From the NCBI RefSeq assembly GCF_017876155.1, contig NZ_JAGINP010000017.1:62001-126000 (forward strand): DNA of 64,000 bases. Reading direction: 5' to 3'. The notes beneath the pieces are model-generated. The model saw only the letters and a program-made list of their open reading frames with translations, ran no database searches and was not told where the DNA came from. Numbering within the stretch: position 1 is the first letter of the stretch; every line of letters begins with the position of its first letter. This DNA is from Azospirillum rugosum. GTDB lineage: Bacteria; Pseudomonadota; Alphaproteobacteria; Azospirillales; Azospirillaceae. This document shows positions 1 to 9,989 of the stretch, one piece after another. Position numbers and translations under genes: made by a program.

Positions 1-9
1 TGTAGGGCC

Positions 10-654
10 ATGAGCGATATTTTCCGCGAAGTCGACGAGGATTTGCGCCGAGACCGCATGGAGCGCCTGTTCAAGCGCTATGGCGGGATCATGCTTGCCG
101 GCGCCCTGGTGATCGTCGCCGGCACCGGCGGCTACACCGCGTGGCGCAGCTGGCAGCAGTCGCAGCACCAGCAGGAGACGGCGGCCCTGGCCGCGGCGCT
201 CTCCCAGACGGGGCAGGGGCCGGAGAAGGGCGTGGAGGCGCTGGCCGCCTTCGCCGGAAAGGCCGATCCGGGCATGGCGGCGCTGGCCCAGCTGAACGCC
301 GCCGCTCTCCTGACCCGCGAGGGCAAGACCGCCGAGGCGGTGGAGGTCTACGACAAGCTCGCCGCCAACGGCGCCGTCAACGGCGTCTACCGCGACCTCG
401 CGTCCCTGCTGTCGGTGATGCACCAGCTGGGCAGCGGCGATCCGGCGCAGCTTCAGGCGCGCCTCCAGCCGCTGACCGCCGAGTCCAGCCCCTGGCGCTT
501 CTCCGCGCGCGAGATGAGCGGCGTCCTGGCCGCCCGCGCCGGCGACAAGGACAAGGCGCGCACCCTGTTCCAGCAACTGGCCGACGACTCTCAGGCTCCG
601 GCGGGCGTCCGCTCGCGCGCCGCGGATCTCGCCACCCTCTACGGCAAGTCCTGA
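10..654 (+). CDS. YfgM-like TPR/DUF2133 membrane protein
   Basis: This 214-residue protein has a short charged cytoplasmic N-terminus, one transmembrane segment at about residues 26-46 and an alanine-rich helical periplasmic part that looks like degenerate tetratricopeptide repeats. That layout is typical of the YfgM/DUF2133 family, whose E. coli member associates with the SecYEG translocon and periplasmic chaperones. The ATG at 10 follows an AGGG-like ribosome site. The stop codon overlaps the bamB start (ATGA), so the two are translationally coupled; yfgM-bamB-der is also the gene order in E. coli. The family call rests on architecture and neighbours rather than on a catalytic motif. Confidence 0.85.
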   Translation: MSDIFREVDEDLRRDRMERLFKRYGGIMLAGALVIVAGTGGYTAWRSWQQSQHQQETAALAAALSQTGQGPEKGVEALAAFAGKADPGMAALAQLNAAALLTREGKTAEAVEVYDKLAANGAVNGVYRDLASLLSVMHQLGSGDPAQLQARLQPLTAESSPWRFSAREMSGVLAARAGDKDKARTLFQQLADDSQAPAGVRSRAADLATLYGKS

Positions 655-2024
655 TGACCCGCACTCCCAAGGCCAAGAAAGCCAAGGCCCGCGCCCTGTC
701 GCGCGCGGCGCTGCTGTCCACCTCGCTTCTCGCCGTGCTGCTCGCCGGCTGCGACACCGTGAACGATTGGTTCGGCAAGACGCCCGATCCGCCCCTGCCG
801 GGGCAGCGCGTCGCCGTGCTGACCCGCGAGCGCAAGCTGGAGGTGGACCCGCGCATCGCCGACACCGCGGTGACCCTGCCGCCGGCCGTCGCCAACGCGG
901 CCTGGGCGCAGGCGGGCGGCACGCCGGACCATGCCCTGGGGCACCTCGCCCTGTCGGCGAACCCGGCGGAAGCGTGGCGCGGCGACATCGGCTCGGGCTC
1001 CAGCAGCTCGCGCATGCTGCTGTCCACCCCGGTGGTCGCCGACGGCAAGATCGTCGCCATGGACGCGGATTCGCACGTCGCGGCCCTGGACGAGAAGACC
1101 GGCCGCCAGCTGTGGCGCGTCGACACCAAGCCGGAGAACGAGCGCGGCGGCGCCAGCGGCGGCGGCGTGGCCTACGCCGACGGCCGGATCTTCGCCGCGA
1201 CGGGCTACGCCGAGGTTCTGGCGCTCGATCCGGCCAACGGCAACGTCATCTGGCGCAAGCGCGTGCCGGGTCCGGTCCGCGGCGCGCCGACGGTGGAGGG
1301 CGGGCGCGTCTATGTGCTGACGCTCGACAACCAGTTGGCCGCCCTGTCGGCGACCGATGGTGCCGTCCAGTGGACCCACCAGGGCATCCTGGAAACCGCC
1401 GGCCTGCTGGGCGCCGTCAGCCCGGCGGCGACGTCGACCCTGGTCGTGGCCCCCTATTCCTCCGGCGAGCTGTACGGGCTGCGGCCGGAGAACGGCCGTG
1501 TCGCCTGGCAGGAGAGCCTGGCGGCCATCCGCCGCGCGGGCGCGCTCAGCAGCCTGGCCGACATCCGCGGCCTCCCGGTCATCGACCGTGGCATCGTCTA
1601 CGCCATCGGCCATTCCGGCCGCACGGTGGCGATCGACGAGCGCATCGGCGTCCGGGTCTGGGAGGCGGAGATCGGCGGGACACAGACCCCGTGGCTGGCC
1701 GGCGATTACCTGTATGTCATCACCAACGATTCGGAGGTGGTGGCGATGTCCCGGCAGGCCGGGCGCATCCGCTGGGTGACCTCGCTCGACCGGTTCAAGG
1801 ACATGGAGGACAAGAAGGGCCCGATCACCTGGTCCGGCCCGGTCCTGGCCGGCGGAAAGCTGTACGTCACCGGATCGCACGGCCAGATGCTGGCCTTGTC
1901 GCCGTCCGACGGGCAGATCGTCACCCGTTATTCGCTCCAGTCCGGCAGCTACCTGCCTCCAATCGTCGCGAACAACACCCTATATGTTCTGGGCGACAAC
2001 GGGACGCTGGTCGCGTACCGTTGA
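654..2024 (+). CDS. bamB: Outer membrane protein assembly factor BamB
   Basis: This 456-residue lipoprotein belongs to the BAM complex that folds beta-barrel proteins into the outer membrane. The N-terminus is basic, then hydrophobic, and ends in the lipobox LAGC with the lipidated cysteine at residue 33. The rest reads as an eight-bladed beta-propeller with PQQ-like repeats; recurring blade signatures such as [24 protein letters not shown] and [11 protein letters not shown] are visible. The ATG at 654 overlaps the preceding stop codon. The next gene is der, as in many proteobacteria. The length is slightly above the E. coli protein because of the long N-terminal segment. Confidence 0.95.
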   Translation: MTRTPKAKKAKARALSRAALLSTSLLAVLLAGCDTVNDWFGKTPDPPLPGQRVAVLTRERKLEVDPRIADTAVTLPPAVANAAWAQAGGTPDHALGHLALSANPAEAWRGDIGSGSSSSRMLLSTPVVADGKIVAMDADSHVAALDEKTGRQLWRVDTKPENERGGASGGGVAYADGRIFAATGYAEVLALDPANGNVIWRKRVPGPVRGAPTVEGGRVYVLTLDNQLAALSATDGAVQWTHQGILETAGLLGAVSPAATSTLVVAPYSSGELYGLRPENGRVAWQESLAAIRRAGALSSLADIRGLPVIDRGIVYAIGHSGRTVAIDERIGVRVWEAEIGGTQTPWLAGDYLYVITNDSEVVAMSRQAGRIRWVTSLDRFKDMEDKKGPITWSGPVLAGGKLYVTGSHGQMLALSPSDGQIVTRYSLQSGSYLPPIVANNTLYVLGDNGTLVAYR

Positions 2025-2064
2025 CCGCTCTTTTAATTCCTGTGTGAGTGAGGCCTCCGGCCCG

Positions 2065-3462
2065 ATGTCCTTTACCGTGGCTCTCGTCGGCCGGCCGAAC
2101 GTCGGCAAGTCGACCCTGTTCAACCGTCTGGCCGGCAAGAAGCTGGCGCTGGTCGACGACACGCCGGGCGTGACGCGCGACTGGCGCTCGGCCCCCGCCC
2201 GTATGGGCGGCCTGTCCTTCACCGTGGTCGACACCGCGGGTCTTGAGGACGTCACCGACGACAGCCTGGAGGCGCGCATGCGCCGCCAGACCGAACGCGC
2301 GCTGGACCGCGCCGACGTGGCGCTGTTCATCGTGGACGCCCGCGCCGGCATCACGCCGCTGGACCGGCATTTCGCCTCCCTGCTGCGCAAGGGCAAGACT
2401 CCGGTCCTGCTGGTCGCCAACAAGGCGGAAGGCAAGGCGGGAATGCCCGGCCTCTACGAGGCGTTCGAGCTTGGCCTCGGCGAGCCGATTCCCTTGTCAG
2501 CGGAGCATGGCGAGGGCATGGCCGACCTCGTCCAGGCCCTGCTGCCCTTCGCCCCCAAGGAGGACGAGGAAGAGGACGAGGTCGAGGCCGCCCCGGCCGA
2601 AGGCAGCGACCTCCCCATCGGCGACCAGCCGGAGCCCGCCGAGGATCTGGCGAAGCCCATCCAGATCGCCATCGTCGGCCGTCCCAACGTCGGCAAGTCG
2701 ACCCTGCTGAACAGCCTGATCGGCGAGGAGCGCGTGCTGACCGGCCCGGAGGCCGGCATGACGCGCGACGCCATCAGCGTGGACTGGGAGTGGCGCGGCC
2801 GCAAGTTCCGCCTGGTGGACACGGCGGGTATGCGCAAGCGCGCCCGCGTGGACGCGAAGGTCGAGAAGCTGGCGGTGGCCGACGCCCTGCGCGTCATCCG
2901 CATGGCGCAGGTCGTTCTGCTGGTCGTGGACGCCAACCAGATCCTGGACAAGCAGGACCTGACCATCGCCCGCATGGTGGTGGAGGAAGGCCGCGCCCTG
3001 GTCATCGCGCTGAACAAGTGGGACGCCGTCGACGACCGCGCCATGGCGCTGCGCCAAGTGGAGGACAAGCTCCAGGCGACGCTCGCCCAGATCAAGGGCG
3101 TTGAGGTCGTGACCATCTCCGCGCTCCAGGGCAAGAAGCTGGACACGCTGCTCGACTCGATCCTGTCGACCTACGCCCAGTGGAACCGCCGCATCCCGAC
3201 GGCCCAGCTGAATCGCTGGATTGAGGGCGTGCTGGAGCATCACCCGCCGCCCTTGGTCGAAGGCCGCCGCGTGAAGATCCGCTACGCCACCCAGGTAAAG
3301 ACCCGCCCGCCGACCGTCGCCCTGTTCGTAAACAAGCCGCTGGACCTGCCGGAAAGCTACCAGCGGTATCTGATCGGGCACCTGCGCGAGACGTTCGAAC
3401 TGCCGGGCGTGCCGGTCCGCCTGCTGCTGCGCAAGCAGAAGAACCCTTACGCCGACGATTGA
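2065..3462 (+). CDS. der: Ribosome biogenesis GTPase Der
   Basis: Der (EngA) is a GTPase with two G domains in tandem that acts in maturation of the 50S subunit. In this 465-residue protein the P-loop GRPNVGKST occurs twice, at about residues 8-16 and 203-211, and each is followed by its DTAG switch ([18 protein letters not shown]). NKWD and a degenerate NKAE give base specificity. A C-terminal KH-like domain ends in a basic [11 protein letters not shown] tail. The reading frame is open upstream to about 1984, but family proteins start at [12 protein letters not shown], so the ATG at 2065 is used. An acidic linker ([12 protein letters not shown]) separates the two G domains. Confidence 0.97.
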   Translation: MSFTVALVGRPNVGKSTLFNRLAGKKLALVDDTPGVTRDWRSAPARMGGLSFTVVDTAGLEDVTDDSLEARMRRQTERALDRADVALFIVDARAGITPLDRHFASLLRKGKTPVLLVANKAEGKAGMPGLYEAFELGLGEPIPLSAEHGEGMADLVQALLPFAPKEDEEEDEVEAAPAEGSDLPIGDQPEPAEDLAKPIQIAIVGRPNVGKSTLLNSLIGEERVLTGPEAGMTRDAISVDWEWRGRKFRLVDTAGMRKRARVDAKVEKLAVADALRVIRMAQVVLLVVDANQILDKQDLTIARMVVEEGRALVIALNKWDAVDDRAMALRQVEDKLQATLAQIKGVEVVTISALQGKKLDTLLDSILSTYAQWNRRIPTAQLNRWIEGVLEHHPPPLVEGRRVKIRYATQVKTRPPTVALFVNKPLDLPESYQRYLIGHLRETFELPGVPVRLLLRKQKNPYADD

Positions 3463-3483
3463 TCGGGGGTGAGTGGTCTCACT

Positions 3484-3590
3484 GGGCCCCCACCCTAACC
3501 CTCCCCCATCTTCGACGGGGGAGGGAACTCCGCCGCGCGTTCCTGAAAGCTCTCCCCCGCCGAAGGTGGGGGAGGGTTGGGTGGGGGCCC
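3484..3590. repeat. REP-like inverted repeat after der
   Basis: Two arms of roughly 45 bases face each other around a short centre. The left arm reads GGGCCCCCACCCTAACCCTC and continues into CCCATCTTCGACGGGGGAGG. The right arm is its near reverse complement, ending GGTTGGGTGGGGGCCCAAC. Each arm also holds a small hairpin (CCCCC..GGGGG). The element lies between the convergent ends of der and the short-chain dehydrogenase gene. It could terminate transcription from both sides, although it has no T-tract. Confidence 0.75.
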
Positions 3591-3609
3591 AACGCGACCA
3601 CCAATCGCC

Positions 3610-4314
3610 CTACGCCGAAACCACCTCACCATTCCCGGTGTAGCCGGCCTCGGCCAGATCCACGAAGCGGCCGGCCACGTCGTCGGGCTGGGCCAGCTTG
3701 GTCTGGTCCTCGCCGGGGAAGGCCTGCATGCGCAGCTTCGTCGCGACGATGCCCGGGTCGATCAGGTTGACGCGCAGGTTGGAGGAGGCGATTTCCATCG
3801 CGTAGGTCTTCACCATCATTTCCAGCGCCGCCTTGCTGGCGCCGTAGGGGCTCCAGTAGGGATAGGGCGCGGACGCCGCACCGGACGTCACGAAGATGGC
3901 CCGGCCGGCGTCGGACGCGCGCAGCAGGCGGTCGAAGGAGCGGATCAGCCGGTAGTTGGCCGTGACGTTCACGTCCATCACGCGCTGCCACAGCTTGGGA
4001 TCGTAATGGGCGACCGGGCCCAGGGCCTCCAGCGCGCCGGCGTTGCCGACGAGGATGTCCAGCTTGCCGAACCGCTCGTAGATGGAATAGCCGAGTTGGT
4101 CGATCTTGTCGAACTGCCGCAGGTCGAGCGGGACCAGGGTCGCGTTGCGGCCGGTCGCCTGGAAGATCGCGTCGTCGGTTTCCTCCAGCCCGCCGACGGT
4201 GCGGGCGGTCAGGATGACGTGGGCGCCCTCGGCGGCGAAGCGCTTGGCGACGGCGGCGCCGATGCCGCGCGATGCGCCGGTGATGAGGGCGATGCGACCG
4301 TTCAGACGGGACAT
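3610..4314 (-). CDS. Short-chain dehydrogenase/reductase
   Basis: This 234-residue NAD(P)-dependent oxidoreductase of the classical SDR family shows the cofactor motif TGASRGIG (12-19), the NAG motif (91-93) and a catalytic Ser144-Tyr157-Lys161 set within TSG and YGASK. The substrate cannot be read from the sequence; proteins of this size beside purF are usually annotated only as SDR oxidoreductases. The gene follows purF on the same strand after an 86-base gap that contains a GGCCGGCC hairpin (4351-4380), so it may be read with purF or from its own promoter. The ATG at 4314 fits the expected N-terminus. Confidence 0.9.
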   Translation of the reverse strand: MSRLNGRIALITGASRGIGAAVAKRFAAEGAHVILTARTVGGLEETDDAIFQATGRNATLVPLDLRQFDKIDQLGYSIYERFGKLDILVGNAGALEALGPVAHYDPKLWQRVMDVNVTANYRLIRSFDRLLRASDAGRAIFVTSGAASAPYPYWSPYGASKAALEMMVKTYAMEIASSNLRVNLIDPGIVATKLRMQAFPGEDQTKLAQPDDVAGRFVDLAEAGYTGNGEVVSA

Positions 4315-4400
4315 GATGCGGCTCGACAGGCTGAGGGTGGATGCGAAACAGGCCGGCCGTCCTTGAGGGAGCGGCCGGCCTTGCGGGAAGCGGTGCTGTG

Positions 4401-5849
4401 TTACGCGCGGATGCGGACGTTCGCCTCGACCGGCGGGTTGTCCACCGCGTCGGTCAGCGGGATCGGGTAGTCGCCGGTGAAGCAGGCGTCGCAGAAGCGC
4501 AGCTTGTTCGGGTCGCGGCGCTCCTCGCCCATGGCGCGGTACAGGCCGTCCAGCGAGATGAAGGCCAAGCTGTCGGCCTGGATGAAGTCCCGCATCTCCT
4601 CGACCGACATGCGGTGGGCCAGCAGCTTGCTCTGTTCCGGCGTGTCGATGCCGTAGAAGCAGGGGTGCGAAGTCGGCGGGCTGGAGATGCGCATGTGCAC
4701 CTCCTTGGCGCCGGCGGCGCGCACCATCTCCACGATCTTCTTCGACGTCGTGCCGCGCACGATGCTGTCGTCCACCAGCACCACCCGCTTGCCCTCGATC
4801 ATGGCGCGGTTGGCGTTGTGCTTCAGCTTCACGCCCAGGTGGCGGATCTGGTCGGTCGGCTCGATGAAGGTGCGGCCGACGTAATGGTTGCGGATGATGC
4901 CCAACTCGAACGGCACGCCGCTCTGCGTGGCGTAGCCGATGGCCGCGGGCACGCCGCTGTCCGGCACCGGCACGACCACGTCGGCCTCGATGCCCGATTC
5001 GCGGGCCAGTTCGGCGCCGATCCGCTGGCGGGCGTTGTAGACGGAGGAGCCCTCCATCACGCTGTCCGGCCGCGCGAAGTAGATGTATTCGAAGATGCAG
5101 AAGCGGCGACCCTGCGGCTGGAACGGACGCAGGCTCTGCATACCCTGGTCGTTCAGCACGATCATCTCGCCCGGCTCGACGTCGCGGACATATTCGGCGC
5201 CGACGATGTCCAGCGCGCAGGTCTCGCTGGTCAGGATGTGGGTATCGCCGAGCTTACCCAGGACCAGCGGGCGGACGCCCAGGGGGTCGCGCACGCCGAT
5301 CACCTCGTTCGGGGTCAGCGCCACAAGGGAGAAGGCGCCCTCGACCTGCCGCACCGCCTCGATCAGCCGGTCGACCGGCGAGCCGCCGCGGGCCATGGCC
5401 ATCAGGTGGACGATGGTCTCGGTGTCGGTGGTCGACTGGAACAGGCAGCCGCGCCGGACCAGCTGGCGGCGCAGCGTGTGCGCGTTGGTCAGGTTGCCGT
5501 TGTGGGCCAGCGCGAAGCCGCCGAACTCGAAGTCGGCGTAGAGCGGCTGGACGTTGCGGATCGTGGTGTCGCCCGTGGTGGCGTAGCGGACGTGGCCGAT
5601 GGCCTGGACGCCCTTCAGCTTGGCGATCACCGACTCGGATGAGAAATGGTCGCCGACCAGCCCCAGCGCGTGCTGCAGGTGGAAGCGGTCCCCGTCGTAG
5701 CTGACGATGCCGCAGGCCTCCTGTCCGCGGTGCTGCAGCGCGTGCAGGCCCAGCGCCGTGATGGCCGCCGCTTGGGTGTGGCTGCGGATGCCGAACACGC
5801 CGCACTCCTCGCGCAGCTTGTCGTCGTCGAACGGATGCGTCGTCAGCAT
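4401..5849 (-). CDS. purF: Amidophosphoribosyltransferase PurF
   Basis: PurF makes 5-phosphoribosylamine from PRPP and glutamine, the first committed step of purine synthesis. In this 482-residue protein the N-terminal class II glutaminase nucleophile is Cys16 in EECGVFG, which implies removal of a 15-residue propeptide as in the Bacillus type. The PRPP-binding motif VVLVDDSIVRGTTSKK lies in the second half. Cysteines in RFCIFEY, PCFYGID and FCDACF match those that ligate a [4Fe-4S] cluster in the Bacillus-type enzyme. The frame extends 12 codons upstream, but the ATG at 5849 has a GAGGA ribosome site and gives the normal N-terminus. Confidence 0.96.
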   Translation of the reverse strand: MLTTHPFDDDKLREECGVFGIRSHTQAAAITALGLHALQHRGQEACGIVSYDGDRFHLQHALGLVGDHFSSESVIAKLKGVQAIGHVRYATTGDTTIRNVQPLYADFEFGGFALAHNGNLTNAHTLRRQLVRRGCLFQSTTDTETIVHLMAMARGGSPVDRLIEAVRQVEGAFSLVALTPNEVIGVRDPLGVRPLVLGKLGDTHILTSETCALDIVGAEYVRDVEPGEMIVLNDQGMQSLRPFQPQGRRFCIFEYIYFARPDSVMEGSSVYNARQRIGAELARESGIEADVVVPVPDSGVPAAIGYATQSGVPFELGIIRNHYVGRTFIEPTDQIRHLGVKLKHNANRAMIEGKRVVLVDDSIVRGTTSKKIVEMVRAAGAKEVHMRISSPPTSHPCFYGIDTPEQSKLLAHRMSVEEMRDFIQADSLAFISLDGLYRAMGEERRDPNKLRFCDACFTGDYPIPLTDAVDNPPVEANVRIRA

Positions 5850-5919
5850 CGGGGAATCCTCGTCATGCACAGGCGTCGGTCTCACTCAGCCCGATCGGGG
5901 GCGTGTTGACGGGCGCCTT

Positions 5920-6606
5920 TCAGCGCGCGTTCTGGATCAATCGCTCAAGGTCACCGCGGTCGCGGTCCTTATAGCCGGTATCGGGTTGGGACGCACCACC
6001 GGTCTTGGTCGCTCCGGGCACCGGAGTCGACAGGCGGTCGAGCGCCTCCTTCGCTTCGATGGCTTGGCGCGCACGCTCGCGCGCCATGTCCATCTGGCCG
6101 AGGCCATCCTTGCGGAGGTTCTCCGGCATGACCTCATAGATCATGCCGGCCCCGGTCACCAGCAAGGGCCGGGTCTTGGCTGCCTGCAGCCACGCCGGAT
6201 GCTCGGCCGGGTTCGGCACAAGCCAGGCGAAGAACAGATATGCGACGGACGCGAGGATGGCGCCCTTCAGCAGCCCGAAAACGAAGCCCAGCGACCGGTC
6301 CAGCGCCGAAAGGCCGGAGTTCTGCACCCCGCGCGAGGCCGCCCGGCCGAGGATTGTGAAAAACACAAGGCTGACCACGAACAGCGCCACGGCGGACGCG
6401 GCGTAGGCCGCCATCTCCACGTGGATGTAGCGCTGCGCGATGGGCAGGGCGTAGGGCAGGGCGTTCAGCGTCACCAGCGCCGCACCCGCCCAGGCGGCGA
6501 CGGACAGCACCTCGGCGACCATGCCGCGGGTGAAGGCCAGCAACGCCGACAGCAGAAGCACGACGATGACCGCCAGGTCCGCCGGGTTGATCGGGAAGGT
6601 ATCCAT
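5920..6606 (-). CDS. cvpA: CvpA family membrane protein
   Basis: This 228-residue integral membrane protein belongs to the CvpA (colicin V production) family. Four hydrophobic segments can be seen: about 8-28, 30-50, 63-85 and 100-125 (ending LLKGAILASVAYLFFAWLV). They are followed by a charged cytoplasmic tail rich in Ala, Arg and Glu. The gene lies between radA and purF on the same strand; cvpA-purF is a widely conserved pair. The biochemical role is unresolved. The frame runs 20 codons further upstream, but the ATG at 6606 has a GGAG site and matches family starts (MDTFPINPADLAV). Confidence 0.92.
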   Translation of the reverse strand: MDTFPINPADLAVIVVLLLSALLAFTRGMVAEVLSVAAWAGAALVTLNALPYALPIAQRYIHVEMAAYAASAVALFVVSLVFFTILGRAASRGVQNSGLSALDRSLGFVFGLLKGAILASVAYLFFAWLVPNPAEHPAWLQAAKTRPLLVTGAGMIYEVMPENLRKDGLGQMDMARERARQAIEAKEALDRLSTPVPGATKTGGASQPDTGYKDRDRGDLERLIQNAR

Positions 6607-6697
6607 GGACTCCGCTACGCCTCGTGCTCTCTCAAAAGCCCGGTTCCGGGCGCCTCCTGTGGGCACTCTTCTATAGAGCCCAATCCTCTACAGAGCC

Positions 6698-8095
6698 CTA
6701 ATCCCTGCCGCGCGGCGGCCGCCCGCCCCCGGCCTGGAACAGGGGCATCAGCTCGCCCAACTGCTGAAGCTCCACCGTCTTCAGGGTGCCGTCGCCCCGG
6801 CCGCCCTTCTGGCCGTTCCGTCGGGCCGGAAAGATCGCCGTCGAAAACCCCAGCTTCGCGGCTTCCTTCAGCCGCGTGTCGCTCTGGCCGACCGCGCGCA
6901 CCTCGCCGGACAGGCCGATCTCGCCGAACACCACGGCGTCGGCCGGAACGGGCTCTCCCGTCAGGGAGGACACGAGCGCCGCGGCGACGGCGAGGTCGGC
7001 CGCGGGCTCGGTGATGCGCAGGCCGCCGGCTACGTTCAGGTAGACGTCGTTGGCGCCGATCTGCACGCCGCAGCGCGCCTCCAGCACAGCCAGCACCATG
7101 GCGAGCCGCGCCGAATCCCAGCCGACCACGGCGCGCCGCGGCGTGCCGAGCGGGGAGGGGGCGACCAGCGCCTGCACCTCCACCAGAACGGGCCGCGTGC
7201 CCTCCATGCCAGCGAAGACGGCGGCACCCGACACGTCGCCGCGCCGTTCCGCCAGGAACAGGGCGGAGGGGTTGGAGACCTCACCCAGGCCGCCGTCGGT
7301 CATCTCGAAGACGCCGATCTCGTCGGTGGCGCCGAAGCGGTTCTTCACCGCCCGCAGGATGCGGAACTGGTGGCCGCGCTCGCCTTCGAAATAGAGCACC
7401 GTGTCCACCATGTGCTCCAGCACGCGGGGGCCGGCGATCATGCCTTCCTTGGTGACGTGGCCGACCAGCAGCAGCACGACGCCGCGCCGCTTGGCGACGC
7501 GGATCAGCTCCTGCGCGCTCGCCCGGACCTGCGCCACCGTGCCGGGCGCGCTGTCCAGGTTGTCCACATACATGGTCTGGATGGAGTCGATGACGACGAC
7601 GTCCGGCCCGTCGGTGCTGTCCAGCGAGGCCACGATGTCGCGCACGCTGGTGGCGGAGGCGAGCTGGACGGGGGCTGCCGCGCAGCCCAGGCGCTGGGCG
7701 CGCAGGCGCACCTGGTCCACCGCCTCCTCGCCGGAAACGTAGGCGCAGCGGTGTTCCTGGGACAGGCGCGCCATGGCCTGGAGGAGAAGGGTCGACTTGC
7801 CGATGCCCGGGTCGCCGCCGATCAGGATGGCCGATCCGGGGACGAGGCCGCCGCCGCAGACGCGGTCGAACTCCGCGATGTTGGTCAGGCGGCGGGGCGG
7901 CGCCTCGCTGCTGCCGGCCAGCCCGACGAAGTCGATCCGGCGACCGCGCGCGGCGCCGAGTCCCTTCGGCGCGCTCTCCGGAGCCGTTTCCTCGACGAGG
8001 GTGTTCCATTCGCCGCACGCGTCGCAACGCCCCGCCCATTTCGGGAAGGTCGCGCCGCAAGACTGGCAGGCGTAGCGGGTGGAGGGCTTGGCCAA
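6698..8095 (-). CDS. radA: DNA repair protein RadA
   Basis: RadA (Sms) is a RecA-like branch-migration ATPase that acts in recombination. The 465-residue protein has all expected parts: a four-cysteine zinc finger (C10, C13, C24, C27), Walker A GGDPGIGKST at about 93-102, Walker B VVVIDSIQT, the family-specific KNRFG motif at about 256-260 and a C-terminal Lon-protease-like domain (GLRITEPAADLAVAAAL). It is the first gene of the minus-strand radA-cvpA-purF run. Confidence 0.97.
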   Translation of the reverse strand: MAKPSTRYACQSCGATFPKWAGRCDACGEWNTLVEETAPESAPKGLGAARGRRIDFVGLAGSSEAPPRRLTNIAEFDRVCGGGLVPGSAILIGGDPGIGKSTLLLQAMARLSQEHRCAYVSGEEAVDQVRLRAQRLGCAAAPVQLASATSVRDIVASLDSTDGPDVVVIDSIQTMYVDNLDSAPGTVAQVRASAQELIRVAKRRGVVLLLVGHVTKEGMIAGPRVLEHMVDTVLYFEGERGHQFRILRAVKNRFGATDEIGVFEMTDGGLGEVSNPSALFLAERRGDVSGAAVFAGMEGTRPVLVEVQALVAPSPLGTPRRAVVGWDSARLAMVLAVLEARCGVQIGANDVYLNVAGGLRITEPAADLAVAAALVSSLTGEPVPADAVVFGEIGLSGEVRAVGQSDTRLKEAAKLGFSTAIFPARRNGQKGGRGDGTLKTVELQQLGELMPLFQAGGGRPPRGRD

Positions 8096-8265
8096 GGGTC
8101 TAACAGGCTTTGGGGCAGCGGGTTCCGAAGGCGCCCCACATATAGCAAGCCCCGGTCATAAATCCTATGGCTGAAGCGATAAAAATCCTGGGGCTTTTCT
8201 TGGGCGGCTCCGGTGGTAGGTTCTGGCCCGAAGCCTGGCTTGACATGAGGAAGGAAGGTAACGCG

Positions 8266-9081
8266 GTGGCGGACAAGGACGGTAGGCGCATTCCCTTGCA
8301 CGGTGCGGAGGAGTTCGAGGCGTTGCGGAAGGCCGGGCGGCTGGCCGCGGCGACGCTCGACCACATCACGCCGCACGTGGTGCCGGGTGTCAGCACCGGG
8401 CATCTCAACCGGCTGATCGAGACCTACATGCGGGACAACGGCGCCATTCCCGCGACGCTGGGCTATCACGACTACCCGGCGGCCAGCTGCATTTCGCCGA
8501 ACCACGTCGTCAACCACGGCATCCCCAGCGACGACAAGAAACTGGTCGACGGCGACATCGTGAACATCGACGTCACGGTGATCCTTGAGGGATGGTACGG
8601 CGACACAAGCCGCATGTTCTTCGTCGGCGACAAGATCGGCGTGAAGGCGCGCAAGCTGGTCGACATCACCTATCAGGCGATGATGGCCGGCATCGCGCAG
8701 GCCAAGCCCGGCAACCACCTGGGCGACATCGGCCACGCCATCCAGACGCTTGCCGAATCCCACCGCTACGGCGTGGTGCGCGACTTCGGCGGCCACGGCA
8801 TCGGCCGCGTCTTCCACGACGCGCCGCACGTCGACCATTTCGGCAAGCCGGGCACCGGCGTCCTGCTGCAGCCCGGCATGGTCTTCACCATCGAGCCGAT
8901 GCTCAACGCCGGCAAGCCCGACGTGAAGATCCTGTCCGACGGCTGGACCACCGTGACCCGCGACCGCTCCCTGTCCGCCCAGTTCGAGCACCAGGTCGGC
9001 ATCACCGAGACCGGCTGCGAGATCTTCACCCTGTCCCCGGCCGGTTACACGCAGCCGCCCTACGGAGCCCCAAGCACATGA
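8266..9081 (+). CDS. map: Methionine aminopeptidase, type I
   Basis: This enzyme removes the initiator methionine from nascent proteins. The 271-residue product has the five metal ligands in order: Asp in VNIDVT, Asp in YGDTSRMF, His in GGHGIG..FHDAP, Glu in FTIEPML and Glu near ITETG. The open frame begins at an ATG at 8167, but that would add 33 residues not seen in type I enzymes. The GTG at 8266 is preceded by AGGAAGG with good spacing and is preferred; an ATG at 8245 is the alternative. The stop codon overlaps the start of the Nudix gene (ATGA). Confidence 0.93.
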   Translation: MADKDGRRIPLHGAEEFEALRKAGRLAAATLDHITPHVVPGVSTGHLNRLIETYMRDNGAIPATLGYHDYPAASCISPNHVVNHGIPSDDKKLVDGDIVNIDVTVILEGWYGDTSRMFFVGDKIGVKARKLVDITYQAMMAGIAQAKPGNHLGDIGHAIQTLAESHRYGVVRDFGGHGIGRVFHDAPHVDHFGKPGTGVLLQPGMVFTIEPMLNAGKPDVKILSDGWTTVTRDRSLSAQFEHQVGITETGCEIFTLSPAGYTQPPYGAPST

Positions 9082-9677
9082 ACGATGGCTGCATGAGTGA
9101 CCAGCTGAAGCCCTGGACCGTCCTGGACAGCCGTGTGCTCCTGGACGCCGGCCATTTCCTGCGCGTGCATGCCCAGACGGTCGAGCTTCCGGACGGGCGC
9201 CGGGTGGAGAACTACTATCAGATCGAGCAGCACGACTTCGTCCTGATGTTCGCCGAGGACGAGCAGGGCCGCGCGCTGATGCTGCGCCAGTACAAGCACG
9301 GTCCGCGCCGGGTCAGCCAGACCTTCCCGGCCGGAATGATCTCTCCGGGGGAGGAACCCCTGCTCGCCGCCAAGCGCGAGCTGATGGAGGAGACGGGCTA
9401 CGAGGCGGCGGACTGGACGGCGCTCGGGTCCTACGTGGTCCAGGGCAACCAGCGGGGCTGCACCTGTCACATGTTCCACGCCCGCGGCGCGCGCAAGGTC
9501 AGGGAGCCGGACTCCGGCGACCTGGAGGAAATGCGCTTGGAACTGCTGACCCGCGCCGAACTGATCGAGGCGGCCGCGGCTGGCGATTACGCGCTCCTGC
9601 CGATGATCGCCATTCTGGGCGCGGTGCTGATGCCGGACCTGCGGGAGGCCCTGGCGAAGGCGCCGCCGCGCGGGTAA
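9078..9677 (+). CDS. Nudix hydrolase (ADP-ribose pyrophosphatase-like)
   Basis: This 199-residue protein carries a complete Nudix box: G, five residues, E, seven residues, then RELMEETGY. The box binds the divalent metal and the pyrophosphate of nucleoside-diphosphate-X substrates. The upstream beta-strand layout (GRALMLRQYKHGPRR..FPAGM) resembles ADP-ribose pyrophosphatases, but substrate preference cannot be fixed. The start ATG overlaps the map stop and is preceded by GGAG; a second ATG at 9093 is possible. Coupling to map points to a housekeeping role. Confidence 0.9.
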   Translation: MNDGCMSDQLKPWTVLDSRVLLDAGHFLRVHAQTVELPDGRRVENYYQIEQHDFVLMFAEDEQGRALMLRQYKHGPRRVSQTFPAGMISPGEEPLLAAKRELMEETGYEAADWTALGSYVVQGNQRGCTCHMFHARGARKVREPDSGDLEEMRLELLTRAELIEAAAAGDYALLPMIAILGAVLMPDLREALAKAPPRG

Positions 9678-9711
9678 CCCCGCGGCGACGCCCCGGCCTT
9701 GCGCCGGCCGC

Positions 9712-9927
9712 TCATTCCTTCGGCGCGGGCGCGAAGAAGTGGGCGAGGGCGACGGCGGCCTCGCTCGCCAGCGGGTTGTCGTTGCTGACCAGCTGGGTGT
9801 GGGCGGCCTGGATGGTCTTCACCACCTCTTCGTTGGTCAGCACGCCCTTCGCCTGCAGCGTCTCCAGAATCTTGGCGCTCAGCATGAAGGACGCGAACGC
9901 CAGCCCGTTGGTGGTGACTTCAGCCAT
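9712..9927 (-). CDS. Small hypothetical protein
   Basis: This 71-residue soluble protein is predicted to be all-helical and has no recognised motif (N-terminus MAEVTTNGLAFASF, C-terminus APAPKE). It has normal codon use and an ATG start, and sits between the convergent Nudix gene and the upstream DUF29 gene. I do not recognise a family. Confidence 0.7.
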   Translation of the reverse strand: MAEVTTNGLAFASFMLSAKILETLQAKGVLTNEEVVKTIQAAHTQLVSNDNPLASEAAVALAHFFAPAPKE

Positions 9928-9989
9928 CTATGATCTCCGGTTCGCAGCGGAATCAGCCGCACTGCGCAGAGTGTTGTTGTCCAACAGGA

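Noticed and set aside
141-2024. Plus-strand frame that would extend BamB by about 170 residues
   Set aside because: The extra part overlaps the YfgM-like gene in another frame and is Arg/Gly-rich. The lipobox signal peptide begins at 654.
4341-5642. Long plus-strand open frame of 433 codons
   Set aside because: It is the reverse of purF. Its His/Asp/Ala/Val-rich composition is that of a GC-driven shadow, and purF has all its motifs.
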